Shown in pieces: positions 11,431-23,059 of a stretch of DNA of 64,000 nt (position 1 is its first letter; each line of letters opens with the position of its first letter). The notes under the pieces are model-generated. The model was not told the DNA's origin, did not search any database, and saw only the letters and a program-made list of their open reading frames with translations. The stretch is from NCBI GenBank assembly GCA_021018815.1, contig JAITYX010000003.1:12047501-12111500 (forward strand). The letters are read 5' to 3'. Made by a program: the position numbers and the translations under genes. The DNA is from Talinum fruticosum (lineage: Eukaryota; Streptophyta; Magnoliopsida; Caryophyllales; Talinaceae).

Positions 11431-12848
11431 GAGATGGCTCTGGTGTTCTGTCAATTGGAGGGGAATTGTACGTAGGGACTATCCTACGATGAAAGATAGA
11501 CTTATTTCGTGTGGTATGGACCGAGGTAGGTCACACCGGTGTAGATCTCGGAATAGAGCGTGGTACGAGCTGGGGGAAGACGTGCAGGACTCCTTGTTGA
11601 GGCGTTCTAACCTTTTGGAGCTAAGATTCCGATGATACTCAATTATAGTTGACTTCAGTATTCTACAACCCAAAGGATGATTCTTAGGACCATGTAAAGA
11701 AATACCGCTTTTGGGAGGAAGGGGCTTAAGCGCGAGACCCGAAGAGAGTAAGAATGCGTTTTATTTAGATGCGCATAATGATTGCAAAACAACTGAAATA
11801 TATGCAATGATACTTATGACTTAATTTTGGATGATTTTGTTATTTGGCTAATGCATAACTGGAATGCATGAATCATTATTCCTAATTGAAGATGGATTTG
11901 TTTTGGCTAACAAATTTGAAAATGCACTTTACGTAATTTGGGATGAATTTATTTTAGCTAAATCAAAAATGAAAATGTGAAATGCACTCGCCTAAGATGA
12001 ATTTTATTTCGGCTAGATGAAAAATGAAAAATATAAAATGGATTGAACTAATTTCGGATGAAGTTTATTTTGCCTAAATGAAAATGAAGAATGTAAAATG
12101 GACACACCTAATTTGAGATGAATTCTACTTGGCTAAATGAAAATAAAGAATTGAAAATGGACATGTGGAAAATAAAAAGGTCAAAATCTAGAGACTGACT
12201 GATTGAAGAGATAAAGGGGTTCTTAGTAGGACCCTTCCGGAGTGACTTGCGATAACTATCTACACCGCCTAAACTAAGAAAGATTTTTGTATGACTCGGA
12301 AATGCAATTAATGGATCGACCTAAATGGGAAATGTAATTTTAGATTTTTAGCTAAAAATGCTCATAATGGTCCGACTCGGGAAATTTATTATGATATTTA
12401 ATTTGAACCTATGCAAGGGATAATCAACGCTCCTCACCTATCCCAAAAGGCTCACAAGTGACAAGGTACGACCTAATAACCAAGAATCCATGGTCAAAAG
12501 AGGGTTAAAATCTAGGTAGGATACATGGTGTCTCATAGTCCGAGAATTTAATTCTCCGTAGGGTGCACGACAGGAAAAGCATGAATTCTCGGTGCCTCTT
12601 GGTAAACCAAAAGCGTGTGCTATAAGGGAAGAGGTACCGCCTCCCTCACAATCAAGCCTAGTTGGGCCTGTCCAGGTTAACAGTTTGAACCTCCTCCAAA
12701 AATTGTTCTAAAAAGGTAAAGTCTATTGGTTCAATAACACAAAAGCAAACTATGTTCAAGGTTGCCTAAATGCGGAATGCCTAATGCAAATACATTATTA
12801 AAACTCACTACTCAAATTTTCAAGTTTCGCCCTATTAATAAGTGATTA
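11431..12848 (-). other. Gypsy 5' leader (minus) with tandem repeats
   Basis: The untranslated leader between the primer-binding site (12849) and gag. It contains the cttttgg(g)a conserved blocks shared with 20761-22324 and, in reverse, with 24912-26512. Bases about 11860-12170 hold about five degenerate units of 55-60 bp built from gatgaattttatttggctaa and aaatgaaaaatg. No ORF is credible. Confidence 0.75.
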
Positions 12849-12866
12849 TCCCCAATGGAGTCACCA
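12849..12866 (-). other. Primer-binding site (minus), tRNA-Arg type
   Basis: Reads TGGTGACTCCATTGGGGA on the minus strand, two changes from TGGCGACTCCACTGGGGA, the site typical of Ogre-type elements and complementary to a tRNA-Arg 3' end. It lies two bases inside the LTR end at 12869. Confidence 0.8.
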
Positions 12867-12868
12867 TC

Positions 12869-13519
12869 TGTAGGAACCATGACCTTGGGAGGCCCGAGCT
12901 TCCCCACGAATGGGCGGGATTTAAAGATGGAAATGATTTAGGGTTTTAGAGATTGATTCTTGAATTTGGGGTTGAACCTCTTATTAAGATTTCTGAATTT
13001 TTCGAGCCAAGTTAAAATAAATTAAATAAGATTGAATGACGATTATATTAATTATTTTATTTCAGGAATTATTTCCGAAATCCCGGGATATTATTTCACA
13101 AAAACAAATAGAAAAAATTAGGGTGTAACTGATTTTACCGTGGGGCTTTAGGGCCAAATTGGTGTGAAAATATTGGTTTGGATCGAAGCCCCAACCACTA
13201 CCCACTTTATGGCGACGAAACCCGAGTGCTTTGTGCTCGGGCGATGCTAACCAGGTGCCATGGTTGAGGTAGTCAACCTCGGCCTCGACCTCCGGCCTGG
13301 CTGGCAGATCCAAGAACTTTTTTTTTTAGTCAAAAATAACAGAGAGGCAAATTAAAAGAAATAAATTAGGAAAGGGAGTCGTCGAGTGAGTTTTAGGAAT
13401 AAAAACTAACAAAAATAAAAGAAAGAAATATTCTTCCAATCTTAGGATGGGAAAACTAAGCTTGAAAAAGATTAAAAATGACTCCATCGGTTTAGAACCG
13501 ATAATCCAAATTTGGGGGC
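12869..13519 (-). repeat. Gypsy LTR, 3' (U5-side) 650 bp only, minus
   Basis: Begins TGTAGGAACC (the reverse of the LTR end GGTTCCTACA). It covers the GC-rich U5 and the segment with TTAGTTTTTC and the polyadenylation-type T-rich tract, up to the ccatcgg-ttagaaccgat block. It stops there and is followed at once by the 5' end of a plus-strand LTR. The U3 half of this LTR is missing. Confidence 0.82.
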
Positions 13520-15457
13520 TGTAGACACCTAAACTGTAGTCCGCCCTAATAATTTTTATTTCTATATTTTATATTGTTAGCCTCGATAATGAACTCCCAG
13601 ATCCTGTTTAAGTATTTAGATCATAGACAGTATTTGATTGGTGTGACAGAACGTAATAAACTACAAAGAACCCTTAGAACCAAATAAATAGTCTTTTGCC
13701 TTACGTAAGTCCAAAAATCCCTTTTATTCCTACGGTCCAAGCCGGTGTCAAACCTTCGAGCCAACGAAGTGTGGTGCCACGTACAGCAGATTCAACGCTC
13801 GGAAAACTACTTTTCACTTTTCTCCAACCGGACATGGAGTCGAAGACATCAAAACTACGTTTAGCATTGTATTTCATGATCACAAGAACCAAAATGTTGC
13901 GTTCAGCTCCAAGACGATCCACCCGAGACACGGAGATTCCTCCCTCAAAATGAAGACGTGGCCGGCGCCCCTACCTGGTTCACTTCGCTTTGAAACGCCG
14001 TGTTTTGCTCGAGAACCCTGTTGCAGCACGAAAAGGGCTCACCTCCCCAAAACGACGTCGTATGGCCGACACCCCTTAGCACGGGATCCGGTTCTATCCT
14101 ATTCAATCTTCTAATTTACTCGACCGTTTTTACAACTGATTTCGGTTTAGTTTCAACAGACTTTTCTTATACGTTATACTCGTTGAAAGCTAACCTCAAA
14201 CTACTTTTGTCTTAAACACTAAGCCGTTGAATCATGACTAAGAGCTATTTAATATTTAGTTATTCCGATCTCTTGGTCCGCTTGCAGCTGATCTTTCCAA
14301 TTTTCCCCACATCTTTTCCCTACATACACTCAAAACATAAAAAAATTCCCTTTAGTTTGCCACTTGTCACATCACCGGATCCGGATGCGAGATCCGGATC
14401 AACAGGTGGGACAACCTCGATGGCATCAATTCGGCGTTCACAATGGTTTACATATGTATTTTATGCTTTTACCGCTTTTCGTATTGTGGAGAAAGAATTG
14501 TTTGGCTATTTAATTCCTCCCCACCTGATGTAATCTTTTAATTTCTTTCCACTGTTCTTTTCTTCTCGCTTTTACTTTCTTTTATCACTTTTCATTTTGC
14601 CTTTACCACTTTCTTTATTATGTTTTGGTTGCTTTTAATTACGTATCACATGTTGTGTGCTTGCGTTTAATATGTTGTTTAGATTCACTACTCAAGCTAG
14701 TAATGGCCGCCGTTTTATGGGCGGAACGAAGGGCTTATCATTCTCACGTTTCATACCCTCGCCCCGAATCTAATTATCGGTTCTAGACCGATGGAGTTAC
14801 TTTTTAGCCTCTTTCATCTTAGTTTTCCCGTACTAAGATTGGAAGAGCGTTAATTTATTTTTGTTTTGTTAGTTTTTCATCCCTAAAAGCCGACTTGTGA
14901 CACCGATTTTTATTTAATTGTCTTAGTTTTTGCTTCTCGGCCTCTCTGATTGAATAATAATAAAAAGAGGGGAATTGTGAATCCGCCAATCAGGCAAGAG
15001 GTCGAGACCGACCACCCCGGCCGTGGCCCCTAACCGGTGCCACCGACCACCAGTGCGAGGTTGCTTTGTCTCCATCGAGTGGTCAACAAGTGAGGATTGC
15101 ATCCAAACCGGTATTTTCACACCGGTTTGGCCCTAGAGCCTCACGACGAAACAGAAACCCTAATTTTCTTTATTTTTCGGTTAAGAAATAATATCCATTA
15201 ATTTCTAAAAATAATTTCTAAAACTAAATAATGAATAAAGCTGACACTCAATCTAATTTAATTTATTTTAACTTAGTTTAATAAAATTCATAAATCAAAA
15301 TAAGAGATTCATCCCCACATTGTAAATTTCATCTTCAAAATTCTAAAATCATTTTCATCTTTAAAAATCAAAAAGAAAAATTTTAAACCCGCCAATTCAT
15401 GGGGAAGCTCGGAGCCCACCTTCCGGTTGGTGGGGACGGAGGACCGTGGTTCCTACG
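13520..15457 (+). repeat. Gypsy 5' LTR (plus), about 1.94 kb
   Basis: Starts TGTAGACACC, ends GGTTCCTAC just before the primer site. Length and order match the LTR at 53546-55481. The U3-R part contains ACGACGTCGTATGG near 14053, a TATA-poor tcttatacgttatac region near 14163, and the tandemly T-rich tttctttatcactttt region near 14560-14640. The promoter dyad present in four relatives is not recognisable here. Short ORFs inside are chance readings. Confidence 0.85.
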
Positions 15458-15459
15458 AG

Positions 15460-15477
15460 TGGAGACTCCACTGTGGA
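15460..15477 (+). other. Primer-binding site (plus), tRNA-Arg type
   Basis: Reads TGGAGACTCCACTGTGGA, two changes from TGGCGACTCCACTGGGGA, directly after the LTR end. Confidence 0.82.
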
Positions 15478-16292
15478 TAAATCACTTATTAAGAGGGTGA
15501 AACTTGAAAACTTGAGTAGTGAATTTTGAGAATGTATTTGTATTAGGCATCCTGCATTTTAAGCAACGTTGAACATTTTCGTATGAGGCTCCCAATGCGA
15601 CCCAAACGGGCCTAACTAGGCTTGATTGCTAACAAAGTGGTACCTCTTCCCTCGTAGCACGCACTTGTTGGCTTACCAAGAGGCACCGAAGATTCAATGC
15701 ATTTTTTTCGTGGTGCACCCCATAAAGGACTAAATCCTCATAATATGAGTCATCATGTATCCTTAGTTCAACCCTCTTTTGACCATAGACCCTTGGTCCG
15801 TAGGTGGAACCTTATTCTTTAATTTGCATTCTTAGATGAGTATGGTTGATTTTTAGATTTAATCTTCTACTTGTAGGCCTTTAGGAATAGGTGAGTAGTG
15901 CTAATTAACCCTTACATGGGTGTAAAATAAAATATCATAATAAAATTTCCTATAGTCGATCCATTACGTGCATTTTCTTTACCCAAAAGTCAAAATTTCC
16001 TAAGCTTCATCCTTTGGGCTGCGAGAATAGGGAAGTCTAATGTAATTGAGTATCATCGAAATCCGAGCTCCAAAAGGTTAGAACGCCTCAACAAGGAGTC
16101 CGACACATCTTCTCCCCCTCCGTACCACGTTCTACTTCATCGTCTACACCCATGCTATATACTTAGGTGCATATCACAATGGTTAGGTCTATTTTTCGTC
16201 GTAGGACAGTACCTAAAAAGAATTCCCGTCCAATGGAAGGAACACCATAATCATCTCCCATTATCACCTTGCTCAATGTAAACTCAACCAAA
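15478..16292 (+). other. Gypsy 5' leader, shortened
   Basis: Shares the opening block (aaatcacttattaagagggtgaaactt, in parts) and the closing block (cctttgggctgcgagaat...) with the other leaders, but the tandem-repeat section is deleted near 15990, where ccaaaagtcaaaatttcc is joined directly to the closing block. Confidence 0.75.
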
Positions 16293-17690
16293 ATGGATGT
16301 TAGGATTGAGGCTCAAGATAAGAAAATAGAACCCTTATCAAGCGATCTTAAGGCCATTCTAAAAGCTATTGAGGATAGTAAGAGAGCTGAGGAAGAAGAA
16401 CAGTTAAGAATGGGAGGAGGTGCTCCACCTCTACCTAGTTCATCTCGTCCAGCCAGTCCTAAGCATGAATACAAGTCTAATCCATGTATAGAATAGATAG
16501 AACAAATGTTAAGGGAGTTATCCATGTTTAGTAATCATTACTTTGATCGTAAGGGATTCACTTCAATCCCTCAAAGGAAACTACCTCCTAAGTTCACCAT
16601 GCTCGATATCAAGTTTCGAGGTTCCGAGAATCCCCATCACCATGTTCGCAACTTGTTAGGAGCAATGACTCTTAAGAACATCCTGGAAGACACTTGCAAC
16701 ATCATCTTACCATGGACTTTTGACACCGATGTAATGAAATGGTATAACGTGGTCGGCCTACACAATGTCATCAATTGGACTAATCGTGCAAGGATTTCCT
16801 ACACCAATACTCCGATAACATTGATCTACCTGTTACACTAAGAGACTTAAAGTTGATCAAGTAGTGTGAGAAAGAAAGCTTTACGGACTTTCTCGCCGGA
16901 TGGAGGGCAAAGGCTGCCCACATGGTAAACCAACCTTCCGAGAAGGACCAAGTACGGATCATCGTAAAGAACCCTCAGCCTGCCTACAATCAACAACTCA
17001 AATTCCTACCTATGATGAGCTGCTCTCAACCCTTAGAGATGCTTGGCATGCTTGTTAGAAGAAGAGTTGTCTACCACAATCGCAAAAGTTGTGACTGGGT
17101 GTAGAGGTAATTATAAGTCTAAAGATCGGAAAACCTCTAATCAACTAGCAGGGGTGCAGATGTCAATGCCCTCTATAAGTACAATGACTACACTTCTATC
17201 AATACCACATACGCTAAAGCCCTTGACCGCCTACTCGTCCAAAGGGAAGATAGAATTGCCACCCATTAGAGTAGAATTTGAAACTGTGAACCAGTCTAAA
17301 AACTAGGATGTAGAAAAATGCTGCAAATACCATCGTGCACCAGGACACGACATCGAGCAATGTTCGACGTTCAATAACAAGCTGGAGAGTATGTTCTACA
17401 ATGGTCAACTCCCTCTTCCTAAGGCTACTCAGAAACCAAGCAACAACAAGAATCCTTTTAGTGGTACCATAGTTATTTTCTCTAACCCATTCCAGTTCGA
17501 GTACGACCTATCTGTCTTTATTCAAGCCATCGATGATCAAACCATTTCTTAGCTTGCCTCCTTTAAATTGAGAAGTCCATGGATTGTAGGTAAGTGGTGA
17601 AGAGGAAGTCTACAAAACCAATGACAATCATGAAAACGACAACAACTTCTGGGGCACACCACCCTTAAAAAGTTCCATCAAGCCCTTTGC
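16293..17690 (+). pseudogene. Gypsy gag (plus), decayed, joined to a protease deletion
   Basis: ATG at 16293. MDVRIEAQDKKIEPLSSD starts an N-terminal coil with an acidic EDSKRAEEEEQ stretch. Then come a proline/serine linker, RELSMFSNHYFDRKGF (about 16509), LGAMTLKNI-type capsid sequence, TDVMKWYNVV (about 16725), a capsid end reading FLAGWRAKAAHMVN near 16890, and the C-terminal zinc-knuckle-like CCKYHRAPGHDIEQC (about 17319-17362), with a C-x2-H-type spacing rather than the usual CCHC. Stops occur at about 16496 and later. After the acidic NDNNFWGTPP-like tail (about 17620-17670) the sequence jumps to protease-linker sequence, so the retropepsin itself is absent. Confidence 0.85.
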
Positions 17691-20575
17691 ACATATTCTA
17701 AATGGGAAATTCTAAATGGGAAATTCTTAAGCCTTACTACCTAAAAGAGAAGGGCATTTTAATACCTGACTTGGGCATCGTTAGTGAGTCTTGTACACTA
17801 GAAAAGGAGGCACCCTACCTCATAGAAGAGGGGAATTCAGTCTCGGTACTATCGAGCCATGTCGCACCCACAGTTCGATCCATCAAAATTCATCACCGAC
17901 GTCGACAGTAAAGGGTCCAATCATATTACTTGGATCGATGCTTGTGGAGGGCCAGGAATTTGTCTGTTAGCTCAGGAGAGCATCCCCTTCTTGAGTCTAG
18001 CACTAGGACTTTTGTTTCTGTTCTTGTTGCTTCTAGTTCATCTTCTAGCTCTGTTGTTTTTAATTCCGCATCTTCTATTTCGAGTTTGATGTACTCATTT
18101 CCTTCTTGAATAAGATAAATCTTTGTCCTTACTCCTTGCCTCCTCCTATTTTCAATTTTTTTCCTTTAATGATGAACAAGAAATCCCTAAAGAATTAATA
18201 AAAGATATGGAAGATCATGAAAATTGGTTACCAATAATAGAGGAAACAATAACAATTAATCTAGGATCATTTGATCAACCCCAAGAGGTTAAAATTTGGA
18301 AGAAACTAGATCTAGAAGAGTGGAAGCAATTTACTTCTCTCCTTACAGATTTCATATATGTCTTTGCATGGTCATATAAAGATATGCCGGGATAGATCCT
18401 AGTATAGCGGAACATAAAATTCCACTTTATGAAGACACCAAGCTAGTTAAACTAGAGCTCGAAGCATGAGACCTTAGTGGGCATTGAAGATTCGGGAAGA
18501 GGTCCGGAAGCGGTTAGAGGTTGGGTTTATGAAAGTAGTTCACTCTCGTCAATGGGTAGAAAGCATAGTACATGTTCCAAAGAAAGACGGTGAGGTTCGG
18601 ATGTGCGTCGACTTTAGGGATTTAATTAAGGCAAGTCCCAAGGATGATTTCCTGCTGCCTTATATCGAAATCCTTGTAGTTAACACAGACGGGACATGCC
18701 CTGGTCTCTATTATGGATGGCGATCCTTGGTACAATCAATTGAAGTTGGTCGAAGAATACATGGAGAAGATGACCTTCATCACTCATTGGGGCACGTATT
18801 GTTATGTGGTGATGCCATTTGGGTTGAAGAACAATGGTGCAATATATCGAGGAAAGCTACAACACTATTGCACGACATGATCCACAAAGAAGCTAAGATC
18901 TATGTGGATAACATGATCATTTAGTCTAAGGACGAGGATAGGGCACCTACCCAACCTTAGAAAATTCTTCGAAAGATTGTGAAAATACAACATGTGCCTT
19001 AATCTTCAAAAGTGTGCGTTTGGGGTAACCTCAGCCAAGTCTGTTAAGCTATGTTGTCGGTTTTAGAGGAATCGAAGTTGATCCATCCATGATCAAAGCT
19101 ATTTAGAAAATTCTGTGGCCTAAAACCGAAAAGGAGATACGGGGTTTCCTAGGACATTTACGAGTACATTAGTTGTTCCATATCAATACCGATTATGGTC
19201 TGTCAACCCATTTTCAAGAATTTAAAGGTGTCCGAGCCTATTTGAGATGATGAGTGCCCAAAAGCATTTGAAAAGGTTAAGGAATATCTAGCCAACCCTC
19301 TAATGCTAGTTCCGCCCCAACCAGAGAAGCCTTTACTTTTGTACCTCGCCACAACAGAGACAACTATGGGAGCCATGGTAGCACAAGGAGACGGAAAGGA
19401 AAATTACACAGTATACTATCCGAGTAAGAAGTTCTTAGATTGTGAGACTAGATATACACCATTAGAAAGGACATTGTTGACATTAGTTTAGGCGACAAAG
19501 AAGCTCGGGCACTACATGTTGGCTCACACTTGTACATGTGGTAGCATAGTTGAATCCCATCAATTACATCCTTGAGCAACTAACCATGAACAACAAGATA
19601 GCTAGATGGAACGTCATGCTATCTAAATTTGAACCGAAGTATGTCCCTCAAAAGCGATCAAAGGAAGGGTAGTGTCGAAATTCCTAACCGATCTACCAGT
19701 AATCGAATCGCAACTTGAACACCTCGACTTTCCTGATGCAAATATTTTATAAGTAAAGGTGGACGTATGGATAATGTACTTCAACGGTGCATCTAATCAA
19801 AAGGGCTTTAAAGTAAGGATTCTTATAGTCTCACTAGAGGAGTGCATACTCCCATTTCAAATCAAGCTGGATTTTAAGATAACCAACAATGTCACGGCAT
19901 ATGAAGCATACATCGCAGGACTTCAAGTTGCTATAGAGACCGGAGCTAAGAGCATCGGGGTTTTGGTGACTCGGTCCGATCATTAATCGGATCTCGCAAA
20001 AATGGAAGGTAAATAGTGAAGCCTTGACACCCTACCAGGCACATCTAATTGAGTTGTCAAATCATTTTGATAGCGTTTCATACACCCACCTTACTAGGGA
20101 TGACAACCAGTTTGCATATGCTTTAGCTAAATTAGCATCCGTGATCAATATACCTAATGACATTCATTCAATGCCCATCCACATAGAGCGACAAAGTTAA
20201 CCTATGCACTTATATGCACTAGAAGTGTCTAGTACTTGACCAATCTAGTTGGTACAAGACATCTATCAATATCTAGATAAACAAAAGTATCCTTTGGACT
20301 TGATGTCTAGAGCCTAACAAGCCATCAAGATGCTAGCCGACTAGTTTTTCATCAATCAACGACGGTTGTACAAAAAAAAACCAACATAGGGATTAACTTA
20401 CTTTGTGTCAACCAACGAAGCAAAGTGCATCATGGATGAAACTTATGGTGGGGAATGTGAACCCCATATGAATGGAAGGATGTTGGTTAAGAAAATTCAG
20501 AGGCTTTGATACTACTTGTCGACCATAGCAGTGGACTGCCATAAATTCGTTAAGAAATGACATAAGTGTCGGGGA
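17691..20575 (+). pseudogene. Tat/Ogre-type gypsy pol (plus) lacking retropepsin, 3'-truncated
   Basis: Begins in the protease-RT linker (YYLKEKGILIPDLGIV, 17735; FDPSKFITDVDSKGS, 17872). The pre-RT block NDEQEIPKELI and EETITINLGSF lies at 18170-18270. RT runs about 18400-19060: VPKKDGEVRMCVDFRDL at 18575, catalytic motif changed to YVDN at 18901-18912 and followed by a stop. RNase H is at about 19300-19500 (LLLYLATTETTMGAM, DCETRYTPLERT). The second RNase H-like domain is at about 19760-20190 (MYFNGASNQKGF, AYEAYIAGLQVAIE). The integrase zinc-binding remnant GGECEPHMNGRMLVKK is at about 20448. It ends at about 20575 inside the integrase, where a minus-strand gag fragment starts. The integrase core is missing. 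Confidence 0.87.
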
Positions 20576-20760
20576 CTGCCTGGAGGAGATATACTAGGTG
20601 CAGGACTTCCTCCTACTAATTCTTCTTCTTCTCCTTCACTGTCTTTCTTACTATCTTTAATAACTTTTAGGAAAGCTTTGAGATTGTCCGATATGGACCC
20701 TATTTTCTTATCCTAAGCTTGAATCCGGGCTTCCATCTTGGTTGAGGTTCCATAAAGGTT
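20576..20760 (-). pseudogene. Gypsy gag N-terminal fragment (minus)
   Basis: Matches the start of gag at 10000-10130 in the same orientation, with the KKI(G/E)S coil region and the serine/glutamate-rich linker. Only about 180 bp remain. It abuts the truncated integrase on its left, so the rest of its gag-pol is lost. Confidence 0.75.
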
Positions 20761-22324
20761 ATGATGGGAGATGGTTCTGGTGTTCTGTCCATTAGAGGAG
20801 AATTCTTCTTAGCTACTATCCTAAGATGAAAAATAGTCTAAACTAGTGTAGTATGCAGCGAGGTAGGTCGCAACGGTGTAGACTGTGGTGTAGAACGTGG
20901 TGTAAAACGTGGTGCAAAGTGAGGAGAAGACGTGTCGGACTTCTTGTTGAGTCGTTCTAACCTTTTGGAGCTCGGATTCCGACGATACTCAATGGTAGTA
21001 AACTTTCCTATTCAGCAGCTCAAAGGATGGTGCTTAGGACCATGTAAAGGAATACCACTTTTGGGAGGAAGGGACTTAAGCATGAGACCCGAAGTAAATG
21101 AGAATGCCTTTTATTTATATGCACATAAAGAATGCAAAACAATAAAATGCATGCAATGGTGCTCGAGACTTAATTTGGGATGATTTTGTGATTTGGCTAA
21201 TGCATAATTTGAATGCATAAATGATTATTCCAAATTGAAGATAGATTTATTTTGGCTAAATGAGAATGTTGAATGCAAAATTGGACCCACGTAATTTAGG
21301 ATACATTTTATTTCGGCTAAATGAAAAATGGAAAATGGAAAATGAAATTGCAAAATGGACTCACTTAACTTAAGATGAATTTTATTTTTGCTAAATGAAA
21401 AATGAACTCACCTAATTTGAGATGAATTTTGTTTTGGCTGAATGAAAAATAAAAATGCAAAATGAACTCACCTAATTTGAGATGAATTTTGTTTTGGCTG
21501 AATGAAAAATAAAAATGCAAAATGGACTCACCTAATTTGAGATGAATTTTTTTTTTGGCTAAATAGAAAATGAAGTATTGAAAATGGAGATGCAAAAAAT
21601 AAAAAGGTCAAAATCTAACGATAGACTGACTGATGAGATAGAGGGGGCTTCGGTAGGACCCTTCTAAACTCACTGGCGGTGACTAACTGAAACCTTGATC
21701 GTCTAAACTAAAAACAATTTTAGGATGACTCGGAAATGCAATTAATGGACCAATCTAAAAAAGAAAGGCAATCTTTAACTTTTGGCTAAAATGCACATAA
21801 TGGATCGACTTTAGGAAATTTATTATGGTATTTTATTTGCAGCCATGAAGGGGCTAATCAGCACTCCTCACCTAACCCTAAAGGATGACAAATAGAAGAT
21901 TAATGCTAAAAGAAATCACACTCATCCAAGCACGCAAATGAATAGACACGGTACCACCTAAACAACCAAAGGTCTATGGTCAAAAGAGGGTTAATATAGG
22001 TGGGATACATGGTGTCTCATAGTCCGAGAATTTAGTCCTCCGTGGGGTGCACGATATGAAAAGCATGAATCCTCGGTGCCTCCAAAGAGAGCATGCTATG
22101 AGGGAAGAGGTATCACCTCCCTCACAATCAAGCCTAGTTCGGCCCATCTAGGTTAGTAGTTCGAACCTCTCAAAAACATTATTTTTAAAAAGGTAAAGTC
22201 TATTAGTCCAACAACATAAGAAAAGCTATGTTCAAGGTTGCTTGAATACGAGATGCCTAATGCAAACAAATTACGAAAACTCACAACTCAAATTTTCAAG
22301 TTTTGCCCTCTTAATAAGTGATTA
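20761..22324 (-). other. Gypsy 5' leader (minus), uninterrupted
   Basis: Colinear with 11431-12848. At its left end it shows the empty target of solo LTR 1 (gggagatggttctggtgttctg). Bases about 21230-21590 carry five to six tandem units of about 58-60 bp, the last three nearly identical and each including cacctaatttgagatgaatt. The open frame through them is repeat-derived, not a gene. Confidence 0.78.
21230..21590 (-). repeat. Leader tandem repeat, about 60-bp units
   Basis: Near-identical units starting around 21415, 21475 and 21535, with more diverged units to the left. Same class of repeat as at 11860-12170; the 44-bp repeats at 25666 and 56246 are the shorter version on the plus strand. 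Confidence 0.8.
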
Positions 22325-22342
22325 TCTCTAGTGGAGTCGCCA
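22325..22342 (-). other. Primer-binding site (minus), tRNA-Arg type
   Basis: Reads TGGCGACTCCACTAGAGA on the minus strand: the first 13 bases match the consensus exactly. The LTR end starts two bases away at 22345. Confidence 0.82.
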
Positions 22343-22344
22343 CT

Positions 22345-23059
22345 CGTAGGAACTACGAGTCTCGCGTACCCGCGGGCTTGAGCTTCCCGTAAATTGGCAC
22401 GATTATTTTCTTTTGGAAGATGTAAATGATTTATGTTTTGATGATTGATTTTTGAAAGTGGGGATGAACCTCTTATTAAGATTTTTGATTTTTACAAGCT
22501 AATTTAAAATAAATTAAGTAAGATTGAATAGCGATTATATCAATCGTTTTATTTTAGAAGTTATATTTAGAAATCCCAGGATATTGTTTCTCAACTGAAA
22601 AATTTTTTTACTAGGGTTTATTGTTTATGCCATAGGGCTTTAGAGCCAAACCGGTGTGAAAACACCGACTTCGATCAAAGCCTTACCCATCGATCATCCT
22701 GTGGCGGCGCCAACTAGTGGTCGTGGCTGAGGTGGTCAGCCTCAACATTTGGCCTGGTTGGCAAATCCAAAAACATTTTTTTACTACGATCGGAAAAGCC
22801 GAGAGGCAACTTTAGAGAAATAAATCGAAAAAGGGAGGTGCCAGTCGGTTTTAAGGGGAAACACTAACAAAAATAAAAGAAATACTCTTCAAATCTTAGT
22901 ACAGGAAAACTAAGCTTGAAAGAGGTAAAAAATGACTCGCATTGGTCTAAAACCGAGAATCTAGATTTAGGGGCGAGGGTACAAAACGTAGGGATAAGCT
23001 CTTCCGTTGTGTCCGTCAAAAGACGACCTTTACTAGTTTGAGAGGTGAGTTTAAATAAA
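22345..23059 (-). repeat. Gypsy LTR, 3' (U5-side) 715 bp only, minus
   Basis: Colinear with 12869-13519 but extends about 100 bp further, through aggggcgagggtacaaaacgt and beyond, before meeting a plus-strand LTR start at 23060. The U3 half is missing. Confidence 0.78.

Noticed and set aside
17860..18130. Ogre-type intron between protease and RT
   Set aside because: Such introns are known in the group, but I could not place convincing donor and acceptor sites that agree between the copies here.
21365..21595. Repetitive open frame on the minus strand (IHLKLGE repeated)
   Set aside because: It is the translation of the 60-bp leader tandem repeat; relatives of the leader do not keep it open.
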